This document shows, piece after piece, positions 6,254 to 12,879 of a stretch of 29,470 bases of DNA. Within the stretch, counting starts at the first letter, position 1; every line of letters begins with the position of its first letter. Made by a program: the position numbers and the translations under genes. The notes under the pieces are model-generated. The model saw nothing but the letters and a program-made list of their open reading frames with translations. It was not told the origin of the DNA and did no database searches. Source of the DNA: JBMOLC01 sp049324215 (GTDB taxonomy: Bacteria > Patescibacteriota > Microgenomatia > UBA8517); the NCBI GenBank assembly GCA_049324215.1, contig JBMOLC010000045.1:1-29470 (forward strand), read 5' to 3'.

Positions 6254-6754
6254 ATGAAGAAATTTGCAAGTCTGCTAGGTGCAGGAGCTTTGCTTCTCGG
6301 CTTGGCTGTTCCGGCTTTGGCGGCTGTTACCGTCATCAATGGGGGAGCAGCTTTACAAGGAACATTTGCTGGAGCAGGAGCTAGTACTGGCGACAACAGC
6401 TACACCTCTGGTATAAACGCAGGCAGCATAACCCAGAGTGGGGATACTACTACTGGTGATGCTGGAGCCGGAGCCTTGGCCCAATCGATGGCAAATGAGT
6501 ATGACACCGAAGTTTGGGCATGGGATTGTGAGTGCGATGTTGTCGTTGCCAACAGAGGCCTGGCAGGACAGGAGACTGTGGCAGAGGCTGGAGCTGCTAC
6601 TGGTGACAATAGTTACACAGCTGGTTTTAATAGTGGCAGTATTTCTCAGAGTGGGGATACTACTACTGGTGATGCTGGTGCAGCTGCTGTTGCACAATCT
6701 TGGGCAAATATCTATACGACCAGCGTTAATACTTGGCCGTTCCCATTTCCTTAA
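6254..6754 (+). CDS. Small secreted repeat protein, paralogue B
   Basis: The 166-residue paralogue of the preceding gene has the same layout: signal peptide 1-23, repeat 1 at 44-88, D-C-E-C-D-V at 91-96, repeat 2 at 115-157, and a short tail W-P-F-P-F-P. The repeat core Q-S-G-D-T-T-T-G-D-A-G-A is the same in both copies. The Cys-x-Cys motif and the signal peptide are shared with paralogue A, so the pair arose by gene duplication. No anchor or sorting signal is visible. It may be a secreted structural subunit, perhaps linked through the Cys-x-Cys element or through stacked repeats; this is inferred and no known family was recognised. Confidence 0.85.
   Translation: MKKFASLLGAGALLLGLAVPALAAVTVINGGAALQGTFAGAGASTGDNSYTSGINAGSITQSGDTTTGDAGAGALAQSMANEYDTEVWAWDCECDVVVANRGLAGQETVAEAGAATGDNSYTAGFNSGSISQSGDTTTGDAGAAAVAQSWANIYTTSVNTWPFPFP
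6434..6678 (+). repeat. Exact 32-bp direct repeat within paralogue B
   Basis: The 32 bases at 6434-6465 recur without change at 6647-6678, exactly 213 bp (71 codons) apart. They begin CAGAGTGGGGATAC and encode Q-S-G-D-T-T-T-G-D-A-G. Identity at silent positions points to recent duplication or gene conversion between the two protein repeats. Confidence 0.9.
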
Positions 6755-6770
6755 AGGAATAAGGAATTAG

Positions 6771-6817
6771 GGGTGAGAGGCCGAGGGGAGAGTTAACTTG
6801 TCCCTCGGCCCTCACCC
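6771..6817 (+). promoter_or_regulatory. Large intercistronic hairpin before the big repeat protein
   Basis: GGGTGAG (6771-6777) pairs with CTCACCC (6811-6817), and GGCCGAGGGG (6779-6788) pairs with TCCCTCGGCC (6801-6810). This gives about 17 bp with a single bulged A and a 12-nt loop. It lies 17 nt after the stop of paralogue B. No T-run follows, so it could be an RNase-stable 3' end or attenuator that keeps the small proteins more abundant than the large one. Confidence 0.75.
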
Positions 6818-6845
6818 AGCCCAAGGCAAAAGCCTGCCCCATAAA

Positions 6846-9362
6846 GTGAAAAAATTATTTATTAAGACGTTTATCATTTCTTTAGCTTTTTGGCAGGCGG
6901 TATTTTCAACCGCCGTGCCCCTGATTATTTCTGCCGAAGAGGTACCCGCCGAGACTTCTTCCGAAACCGAACCCACGCCTTCTCCCGAGGCCTCCCCAAC
7001 CCCGACTCCTTCCCCCGAACCAACCACAATTGAGACCGGAGATGCGACATCTTCGGCAACAGCCGAAAATAGTGCAAATTCTGCCGAGACGGAGGTTCCG
7101 GGAAGTCTGACCGGCGAGGGTTGTGGGCCCGAGACCACCTGCCCGACCGATACCCAAGTTTCTACCGAACAAGGCGCCGAGACAGAGACTTCTTCTTCGG
7201 GGACAAGTGAGACTGGAGAAAATGAGGCCACGGTTTCTGGCGACTTAGCGATTGATACCGGAGATGCAGCCTCCCAAGCAACTTCCGCCTCGCAAGATAA
7301 TGTCGATGTAGTCTCTTTGACAAACGATGAACCACAAAATCCTCCTAATCCGACTCCTGTTGCCTTAGAAGTTGAGACAAATCAAGAGGCCACGGCGTCG
7401 GCTATTTCTTCGGCCTTGAGCGAGACGGGGGAGAACATGGGGCTAAGCGAAGGAGAGCTTGAGATAATCACCGGTGCCGCTTATGCAATCGCTACAGCCC
7501 TAAATATCGCAAATATAAACTTGGTGGGGAGCGATTTGGTTTGGCTGATAACCACAATCCTCGGTTTCGAAGAAGGATCGATTAACTTCTATGAACTTTT
7601 TGCTAATATGCCTTCTGCCCCTGACGGCGAAATTCCGGTCGATGCCACGATAACAACAAATCAAACCAGCGACTTGACTAGCGAAACTCAAGCAGCGACA
7701 AACACCGGTGCCAATAGTGCTGAGGGGGGAGAAGTTGAAATGGAGACAGGGGAAGCTATTTCCGTTGCCAATACAGTCAATCTTACCAATTTTAATCTGG
7801 TGGGCACCGGGGGACTTTTTACCGTTATAAACATCGTTGGTAGCCTTCTAGGGGACATCATTTTGCCAAATGGGAGCCATCTCCTTCCCTCTTTCTTTCC
7901 CTGGGGAAATACCGAAGTTGTTACCAATCAAGAAGCTGATGTTAATTCTTCTTCGCAAGCCGATGGAAATACTGGAGAGAATGAACTCGTGGGGGAGGGA
8001 GAGCTTTCAACTGGTGATGCAACTGCAGTTGCCAATGCCCAATCTTTCGCAAATCTAGTCAGGATAGGGGACGGTTGGGCATTCTTGATTCTCAATCTTT
8101 TTGGCAATTGGGGCGGCTCGCTTCTTAACTGGGATGCCCCTGGTTCGGAAACAACATTGGCTTACGGGACGCATACCTTGGAGCAAGAATGGGAGAATCC
8201 CTTGTCAGAAGGAACTGGGGAGGGGGGAAGTCTAACCATTTTGACCAACCAGGATGCAACGGTCAATAGTTCGACTTCTGCCAGTTCCAATACAGGAATA
8301 AATAAACTTAAAGGCTTGGGACTTGTCTCCACTGGAAATGCTTTAGCCATTGCCAACGATTTTACTCTGGCAAATTTTGTGGCTGTGGGAGGAGCTTTTA
8401 TGTTTGGAATCTTTAATGTCTTAGGTAGTTGGGTTGGGGACTTGGTTGTTGCCTATCCGGACTTGGAGGTTAGCGTAACCGATGGTGTCGATTCCATTAC
8501 CCCCGGTTCTTCGGATGAGTTCACGGTTACCGTTAGCAATCGGGGAGATGCCAGGGCTAACGCAGTTTCTCTCACTCTTTCATTTTCGGGGGAATTTACT
8601 CCCACGGGTATAACCGCTTGGGACCTAGGCTCCCTCGGCCCCGGCGAGACTAAAACTTATAAAGCCCAGGGCACTGTTTCTCCAACTGCTTTGGCAAATA
8701 CCAGTTTTGGGGCAACGGCAACTGCGGTAAGCTCCGATACCGAAGAGAGCGGGGACAATAATACGGCCAGCGATACCACCAATATTGTCCTACCCCAACC
8801 CGGGCCCAAAGATACAAGGCTTCCTGATTTGAAAGTCAGTGTTTGGAATAATGTCAACGATTTTGTTTATCCTGGAGATACGGTCCTAGCCTCAATTACC
8901 GTTGCCAACCAGAGCCCATTCCCCGCAAGAGATGTGAGGGTGGCTGGGAGTCTTTCCAACGACCACCCCATGCCTCCAATCCCGATGAGCTGGAATCTGG
9001 GAGACTTAAGGCCCGGAGAAAGAGTCCGCATAGAATTTCAGATTGGGCTTATCGAAGAACTTCCGGCAGGAATGTACCATCTGATGGCTGAAGCTACAGG
9101 CAAAAGCGAGGCCGGGGATGAGGCTAGTTCGGGAAAGGTAATAAGTGATTTTCTCTTAAGGCTCAGGCAATTTGCGGAGCTTTTGACGCCAACGGTTCTC
9201 GCCAGTGAGGAAAACCCAGATTCGGGGCAAATACTTGGAGTTGAAAACGGAGTTTTGCCGATTGACAAGAAAAGATACTTGCCTTATATACTTGGCGTAA
9301 CGATTCTCGTCTACCTTGGGATTCTTGCCCTCAGGAGAAAGTTGGATGAAGAAGAATCTTAA
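6846..9362 (+). CDS. Large anchored surface protein with TG-D/N-A repeats and two CARDB-like domains
   Basis: From GTG 6846 this is 838 residues; that start gives a clean signal peptide (VKKLFIKTF to about residue 31), whereas the upstream TTG at 6798 falls in the hairpin. Residues 35-60 are Thr/Pro/Glu-rich. Degenerate repeats follow at about 61-87 and 102-159. Four fuller repeats lie at 175-252, 265-340, 355-430 and 462-535: T-N-Q-x-A, T-G-x-N, T-G-(D/E/N)-A-x-A-x-A-x-x-x-N-x-A-N, then a hydrophobic Gly/Leu/Trp segment. Two CARDB/DUF11-like beta domains (537-649, 659-754) precede I-L-G-V (796-799), a membrane helix (813-830) and an R-R-K tail. The repeats are related to those of the two small proteins. 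An anchor or base role is inferred. Confidence 0.85.
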   Translation: MKKLFIKTFIISLAFWQAVFSTAVPLIISAEEVPAETSSETEPTPSPEASPTPTPSPEPTTIETGDATSSATAENSANSAETEVPGSLTGEGCGPETTCPTDTQVSTEQGAETETSSSGTSETGENEATVSGDLAIDTGDAASQATSASQDNVDVVSLTNDEPQNPPNPTPVALEVETNQEATASAISSALSETGENMGLSEGELEIITGAAYAIATALNIANINLVGSDLVWLITTILGFEEGSINFYELFANMPSAPDGEIPVDATITTNQTSDLTSETQAATNTGANSAEGGEVEMETGEAISVANTVNLTNFNLVGTGGLFTVINIVGSLLGDIILPNGSHLLPSFFPWGNTEVVTNQEADVNSSSQADGNTGENELVGEGELSTGDATAVANAQSFANLVRIGDGWAFLILNLFGNWGGSLLNWDAPGSETTLAYGTHTLEQEWENPLSEGTGEGGSLTILTNQDATVNSSTSASSNTGINKLKGLGLVSTGNALAIANDFTLANFVAVGGAFMFGIFNVLGSWVGDLVVAYPDLEVSVTDGVDSITPGSSDEFTVTVSNRGDARANAVSLTLSFSGEFTPTGITAWDLGSLGPGETKTYKAQGTVSPTALANTSFGATATAVSSDTEESGDNNTASDTTNIVLPQPGPKDTRLPDLKVSVWNNVNDFVYPGDTVLASITVANQSPFPARDVRVAGSLSNDHPMPPIPMSWNLGDLRPGERVRIEFQIGLIEELPAGMYHLMAEATGKSEAGDEASSGKVISDFLLRLRQFAELLTPTVLASEENPDSGQILGVENGVLPIDKKRYLPYILGVTILVYLGILALRRKLDEEES
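9333..9337 (+). promoter_or_regulatory. Ribosome binding site deciding the start at 9346
   Basis: AGGAG lies 8 nt before ATG 9346, inside the end of the preceding gene. It favours this start over ATG 9316, and the resulting protein begins with a standard signal peptide. Confidence 0.7.
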
Positions 9363-9798
9363 AACTGCACTCTTAATTCTAGGTCTGTCGATGTTCTCTT
9401 TGGGTTTTCTTTCAAGAACAGCTAGAGCTTTTTCGATTAATACCCAAAATATTTTTAGACAGAATCCCCCCAATCCACCTACTCCTCCGACCAAGCCTGA
9501 GCCGTCACCACCTCCGACACCGCCTTGTGGAGATCCCGGTTGCCCTTCGCCATCTCCATCGCCAACACCAAGTGAGTTTCCCACACCGACTCCAACTCCG
9601 CCACCAGCCGAAGGAGGAGGGACAGGCGGAGCCCCTTTTCAATTTGGCGGGCCGCCTCCTCCACCTCCTGCAGAACCTCAAGTTTTGGGATTATCTGACA
9701 CTTCTTCCGGAAATCTTGAGGCGGCTCTTTTCATCCTGGGGGCCATATGTATAGCCGGCGGATTAAAAGTTTTATCGCCAAAATCCTCATCATCTTAG
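9346..9798 (+). CDS. Proline-rich surface protein with C-terminal anchor, possible sortase substrate
   Basis: The 150-residue protein has a signal peptide (1-28, cleavage after ARA). A long Pro-rich stalk (41-110) contains P-S-P and P-T-P runs, a C-G-D-P-G-C motif (61-66), a Gly-rich patch and a run of six prolines. The C-terminus reads P-Q-V-L-G-L-S-D-T-S-S-G-N, then a hydrophobic helix (about 124-142) and a short K-x-x-x-P-K-S tail. This motif-helix-basic-tail arrangement is what a sortase substrate looks like, although no LPxTG is present. It overlaps the preceding gene by 17 nt and the sortase gene by 52 nt, so it is probably made and processed with the sortase. No family name can be given. 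Confidence 0.75.
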   Translation: MKKNLKTALLILGLSMFSLGFLSRTARAFSINTQNIFRQNPPNPPTPPTKPEPSPPPTPPCGDPGCPSPSPSPTPSEFPTPTPTPPPAEGGGTGGAPFQFGGPPPPPPAEPQVLGLSDTSSGNLEAALFILGAICIAGGLKVLSPKSSSS

Positions 9799-10331
9799 GA
9801 GTGGCTTTAATTTTGGCAATTCCCGTAAAAGACAGATTAAAGGAAGAACCGAAGCCGGTTGAGAATGTCTCGGATGGGCAAGACTTTGACCATGGCCCTA
9901 TCCAGGCTGACCCGAAACTCCTCGAAGGAAAGTATCAAGAAATTCTTTTGCCCACCCAGATTATCATTCCTGTGGCAGCGATCGATATTCCCGTCAAAGC
10001 TGCCAGGGTGGTTAAAGGCAAATGGGAAGTTTTTGAGGATAGCGCGGCCTTTGGTCTGGGATCTAACGAGCCAGGAAGCGCAGGGAACACGGTGATTTTT
10101 GCGCATGCAAGAAGGGGGCTTTTCCTTCCCTTGAGGGAAGTTAAGCTGTCCGATAAAGTCTATGTGATGACCAAAGACGACTGGTATTCCTACCAGGTAA
10201 ACGAAATTAAAGAGGTTCTGCCGAATGACATTAGCGTGATAAAGCCCACGGAGGATGAAACTTTGACGCTTTACACTTGTTCTGGTTTTGCTGACTCCAA
10301 GAGGTTAATAGTGATTGCAAAAAGAACTTAG
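9747..10331 (+). CDS. Sortase (LPxTG-type transpeptidase family, class D/E-like)
   Basis: Sortases cleave a C-terminal sorting signal of an exported protein and link the product to the wall or to another protein. The 194-residue enzyme has an N-terminal membrane anchor (about 9-27) and a catalytic beta-barrel at 65-193. The catalytic residues are H120 (VIFAHARRG), C178 (T-L-Y-T-C in the usual TLxTC motif) and R186 (SKRLIVIA). The short length and single N-terminal anchor fit class D, E or F; the class cannot be fixed by eye. It overlaps the proline-rich gene and is the only sortase in the window, so the nearby anchored proteins are likely substrates. Whether it anchors to peptidoglycan or polymerises subunits is unknown. 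Confidence 0.92.
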   Translation: MYSRRIKSFIAKILIILGVALILAIPVKDRLKEEPKPVENVSDGQDFDHGPIQADPKLLEGKYQEILLPTQIIIPVAAIDIPVKAARVVKGKWEVFEDSAAFGLGSNEPGSAGNTVIFAHARRGLFLPLREVKLSDKVYVMTKDDWYSYQVNEIKEVLPNDISVIKPTEDETLTLYTCSGFADSKRLIVIAKRT

Positions 10332-10341
10332 AAAGGAGGTG
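10330..10341 (+). promoter_or_regulatory. Extended Shine-Dalgarno site deciding the start at 10348
   Basis: AGAAAGGAGGTG matches the usual 16S rRNA 3' end complement over 12 nt, with its GGAGG core ending 8 nt before ATG 10348. It places the start there and not at the TTG at 10315 within the sortase gene. Confidence 0.85.
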
Positions 10342-10347
10342 GTAAAT

Positions 10348-10791
10348 ATGTGGAAGACAGCCTTTTTTGGTCTGATTGGTGTCCTGGTTTTAGTTTTAGT
10401 GGGAAGCGCCGCTTATTTCTTCGGCCAGGGGAAAATTAAAGTTTCCGTCTTTCCTTCTTCTCCCGAACCTAGCCTGGGGGAGACGCCGGTGCCAACCGTG
10501 AATGAGGTGGCAGCGATTAAGCAAGCGCTCTACCTCAAGTTTAAGGCCGACGCCACGAAATTAGACGTCTCCGTCAATAAAATTGAGGGAAACTATGCTA
10601 CCGGTAATGTCAAAGACGTGGGTTCGGAGGTCGGCGGAGGTTACTTTCTGGCCGCCAAGGTCAGCGGGAATTGGGTGATTGTTCACGATGGTCAAGCAAG
10701 TCCGACCTGTAGCCAGCTGGCCCCTTACGATTTCCCGGTTAGTATAGTTCCTGAATGTCTTGATGAGTCGGGCAGAGTGGTAGCGCGTTAG
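10348..10791 (+). CDS. Small membrane-anchored extracytoplasmic protein, function unknown
   Basis: The 147-residue protein starts at ATG 10348. One membrane helix lies at about residues 4-26, followed by a Pro-rich spacer and a small soluble domain (about 52-147). The domain has an N-terminal helix (EVAAIKQALYLKF), a strand pattern V-N-K-I-E-G-N-Y-A-T-G-N-V, then G-G-G-Y-F-L-A-A-K-V-S-G-N-W-V-I-V-H-D-G-Q. Two cysteines (in S-P-T-C-S and P-E-C-L-D) could form a disulfide. No family was recognised; the pattern resembles small extracytoplasmic alpha+beta domains. Its strong ribosome site and its place just after the sortase suggest an abundant accessory of the surface locus. Confidence 0.75.
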   Translation: MWKTAFFGLIGVLVLVLVGSAAYFFGQGKIKVSVFPSSPEPSLGETPVPTVNEVAAIKQALYLKFKADATKLDVSVNKIEGNYATGNVKDVGSEVGGGYFLAAKVSGNWVIVHDGQASPTCSQLAPYDFPVSIVPECLDESGRVVAR

Positions 10792-10813
10792 CTCTTGTTG
10801 TATCATGAGTTAA

Positions 10814-11683
10814 ATGAAAATTGCCCACAAAATTGCCCATCTTCTTTTCCCGCGTGAGAGCAACAATCACAAAGCCAAGCTTCTTCATAATTCAAGTCTC
10901 ATGCTTTTAACGCTTGGCCTTATTTTGTATCAGAGCGTTTTGACGTTTTTGCCACGCTTGGGGCCAAGCGTCTTGGGTTATGCTGCCAATATCTCTCCCG
11001 ACGAGGTGATTAGGCTGGTAAATGAAAAAAGAGCTTCAGCGGGGCTAGCCCCCCTAACTGCCAATCCAGCCCTTGCGGGTGCTGCCCAGGCTAAGGGAGT
11101 GGATATGCTCAACAAAGACTACTGGGCGCACGTCTCTCCTGACGGCGTCACTCCCTGGCAGTTCTTTACCGATTTTGGCTACAAATATCGCTATGCGGGG
11201 GAGAACTTGGCCAGAGATTTTTCGAGTGCGGGAAGCGCGGTTGATGCCTGGATGGCTTCACCCTCTCACCGAGAAAATATGCTTTCTCCCAAATATAAAG
11301 AGATAGGAATTGGGGTGGTGGAGGGCGATATGGCTGGAGTTGATACCACCATCATCGTCCAGTTTTTAGGGACAAAATACACCGATACGATTCCAGTTAG
11401 CCCCGTGGCAGAAGCAACCACTCTCCCGAGTCCTACTTCCCAGGCCGTGGTACTTGCGACCCCTTCGCCTGCCCCCGAGCGGGTTCTGGTTTCGCCTTTT
11501 AATACCACCAAAGGGGTTTCTCTGGTGACCGTGGGCCTACTACTGGGAATTTTGACTCTCGATGGAATTTTAACTTCAAGACGAAAGATTGTCAGAATCG
11601 GGGGAAGAACTTTCGCCCACATGGCGTTTCTAGGAATGATTTTGGCAATTGCGATACTCTTAAGGGTAGGTCAAGTAATATGA
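10814..11683 (+). CDS. CAP-domain (SCP/PR-1/YkwD-like) membrane-anchored protein
   Basis: The 289-residue protein has a first hydrophobic helix at about 28-46. It is followed by a CAP domain (about 58-187) with family motifs Y-W-A-H106-V-S-P, A-G-E130-N-L-A, W-M-A-S-P-S-H152-R-E-N-M-L and I-G-I-G-V. H106, E130 and H152 occupy the usual CAP cavity positions. A Pro/Ser/Thr linker (about 194-228) leads to two C-terminal membrane helices (about 234-252 and 268-287). Bacterial CAP proteins are extracytoplasmic and mostly of unknown activity. The gene overlaps the next by 4 nt (ATGA). TATCAT at 10801-10806 could act as a weak internal -10 with no leader, but no good -35 box is seen. Confidence 0.88.
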   Translation: MKIAHKIAHLLFPRESNNHKAKLLHNSSLMLLTLGLILYQSVLTFLPRLGPSVLGYAANISPDEVIRLVNEKRASAGLAPLTANPALAGAAQAKGVDMLNKDYWAHVSPDGVTPWQFFTDFGYKYRYAGENLARDFSSAGSAVDAWMASPSHRENMLSPKYKEIGIGVVEGDMAGVDTTIIVQFLGTKYTDTIPVSPVAEATTLPSPTSQAVVLATPSPAPERVLVSPFNTTKGVSLVTVGLLLGILTLDGILTSRRKIVRIGGRTFAHMAFLGMILAIAILLRVGQVI

Positions 11684-11940
11684 GAAGTTTTGCCAAACAT
11701 CTTCCTCACTATTTAGCCCTCTTTGGAATCTTGTTAGTGGGAGGGCTTTCCTTTGCTCTTTTTTCCTACGACAGGGTTTTCCAAGTTGCTATTGCGGTTG
11801 CAACCGCAGTTTCTTATGTGGTCTGGGGGCTGGTCCACCACATGTTGCACAAAGACCTTCACCTCTCGGTCTTTATAGAATACCTCCTTGTAGCTAGCCT
11901 AGGGCTAATAATTATTTTCTCCCTAATCTTTAGGGCTTGA
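11680..11940 (+). CDS. Small three-helix membrane protein, function unknown
   Basis: The 86-residue, very hydrophobic protein has three predicted membrane helices (about 9-29, 34-53 and 63-84). A His-rich loop H-H-M-L-H-K-D-L-H-L lies between helices 2 and 3. No family was recognised. It is translationally coupled to the CAP gene (ATGA) and is the last gene of the surface locus. Its end overlaps the end of convergent galU by 11 nt. The clustered histidines could bind metal, but this is only a possibility. Confidence 0.75.
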   Translation: MRSFAKHLPHYLALFGILLVGGLSFALFSYDRVFQVAIAVATAVSYVVWGLVHHMLHKDLHLSVFIEYLLVASLGLIIIFSLIFRA

Positions 11941-12814
11941 CGTCTCTAAGGAAATCTGCGAAGTCTTTGCCGATGTCTTTCCGCTCGAGAGCGTAGCGAA
12001 CTTGGGTTTTCATATACCTCAGGGGGTCTCCGGTTGTCATCCATTCTCCTTTAATTTTGGCTGCATAAACGGGGTTTTTCTTTGCGTACTCAATTATGGC
12101 ATCGATTAGCCAGAGTTCTCCGTCTTTACCCAATGTGCCCTTTTCGTAGTTTTCCTGAAGAATGTCTATAATTTCGTGGTTTAGAACGAACCTCCCAAAT
12201 TGTGCCAACCTCGAAGGAGCGGACTTTGAGTCGGGCTTTTCTATAGCATCAAGAACCCTGTCTTTTGACCCAGGGGCTAGTTTATAGATGCCGTATCTTG
12301 AGACCTCTTCCTTGGGTACCTCCTGGACGGCTACGGTTACGGCTTTCTTTCTTCTATCGGAATAGTCCACGATTTGTTTGGTGCAAGGAACCTTGGAGAA
12401 AACGAGGTCGTCTCCGAACATATAGACAAAGCGTTCGTTTTTACCAACGAGGTCCTTGACCGATAAAAGTGGACTGCCGTTTCCGTAAGGAAGGTATTTA
12501 TGCTGTCGAACATAAATATAATTTGCCATTCTGGAGATGGAGCGGACCTTGCCCAAAAGTTCTTCTTTGCCGTTGTGCTCCAAAAAGTGCTCGAGCTCAA
12601 AATTGGTGTCGAAATGATTCTCGATTGCCGATTGGCCCGAGCGCGTAACCAAGATGACGTCTTCGATTCCGGCCTCAACCGCCTCTTCAACCAGATACTG
12701 GATAATCGGCTTATCGATGATGGGCAGCATTTCTTTGGGCTGGTTCTTGGTAGCCGGTAAGAAACGTGTCCCATAGCCTGCGGCGGCAATGACGACCTTT
12801 CTGATTCTATCCAC
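11930..12814 (-). CDS. galU: UTP-glucose-1-phosphate uridylyltransferase
   Basis: GalU makes UDP-glucose from UTP and glucose-1-phosphate. The 294-residue protein starts with GTG and is full length. It has the nucleotidyltransferase signature A-A-G-Y-G-T-R-F-L-P-A-T-K followed by P-K-E-M-L-P, then V-T-R-S-G, F-G-D-D (metal-binding Asp), a V-S-R-Y-G-I segment, I-E-K-P and the G-E-W-M-T-T-G-D-P end. It has its own promoter facing away from the YkuK-like gene. With GalE it feeds UDP-hexoses to the envelope glycosylation genes. Residue choice fits GalU and not RmlA, so dTDP-glucose for the rml genes must come from an RmlA elsewhere. Confidence 0.94.
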   Translation of the reverse strand: MDRIRKVVIAAAGYGTRFLPATKNQPKEMLPIIDKPIIQYLVEEAVEAGIEDVILVTRSGQSAIENHFDTNFELEHFLEHNGKEELLGKVRSISRMANYIYVRQHKYLPYGNGSPLLSVKDLVGKNERFVYMFGDDLVFSKVPCTKQIVDYSDRRKKAVTVAVQEVPKEEVSRYGIYKLAPGSKDRVLDAIEKPDSKSAPSRLAQFGRFVLNHEIIDILQENYEKGTLGKDGELWLIDAIIEYAKKNPVYAAKIKGEWMTTGDPLRYMKTQVRYALERKDIGKDFADFLRDVKP

Positions 12815-12825
12815 TGGTAGTGAAA

Positions 12826-12854
12826 ATTATATGCCTAAAGTTTGCTCAAAACAA
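12826..12854 (-). promoter_or_regulatory. Promoter of galU
   Basis: Read on the minus strand: TTGTTT (12854-12849), 17 bp, TATAAT (12831-12826). The -10 ends 11 nt before the GTG start, leaving a leader of only a few bases. The same hexamers and spacing occur before rmlB. Confidence 0.6.
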
Positions 12855-12871
12855 GCCCCAGGAGGTATAAT
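12842..12871 (+). promoter_or_regulatory. Promoter of the YkuK-like gene
   Basis: TATAAT (12866-12871) ends 8 nt before ATG 12880. TTGCTC (12842-12847), 18 bp upstream, is a weak -35. It lies back-to-back with and interleaves the galU promoter, so the two may compete for polymerase. Confidence 0.5.
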
Positions 12872-12879
12872 TTAAGGCC

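Noticed and set aside
5826..6680. CRISPR-like spacing of repeats in the two small repeat genes
   Set aside because: Repeats are in frame, coding, of unequal identity and 213 bp apart; there are no short regular spacers or cas genes.
6771..6817. Rho-independent terminator call for the 17-bp hairpin
   Set aside because: No T-run follows the stem, and the downstream gene belongs to the same locus, so it is listed as an intercistronic structure.
6798..6845. TTG 6798 as start of the large repeat protein
   Set aside because: It lies in the hairpin stem-loop and puts 16 non-signal residues before a clean signal peptide that begins at GTG 6846.
6353..7231. Minus-strand frames over the repeat genes, rich in Ser/Thr or Val/Ser
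   Set aside because: The repetitive composition mirrors the Gly/Thr/Ala-rich repeats on the plus strand; no independent coding signal.
9156..9584. 142-codon Gly-rich minus-strand frame
   Set aside because: Its Gly-rich part is the reverse complement of proline codons in the Pro-rich protein.
12265..12789. Plus- and minus-strand alternative frames within galU
   Set aside because: galU is full length with all family motifs; the other frames show no motif.
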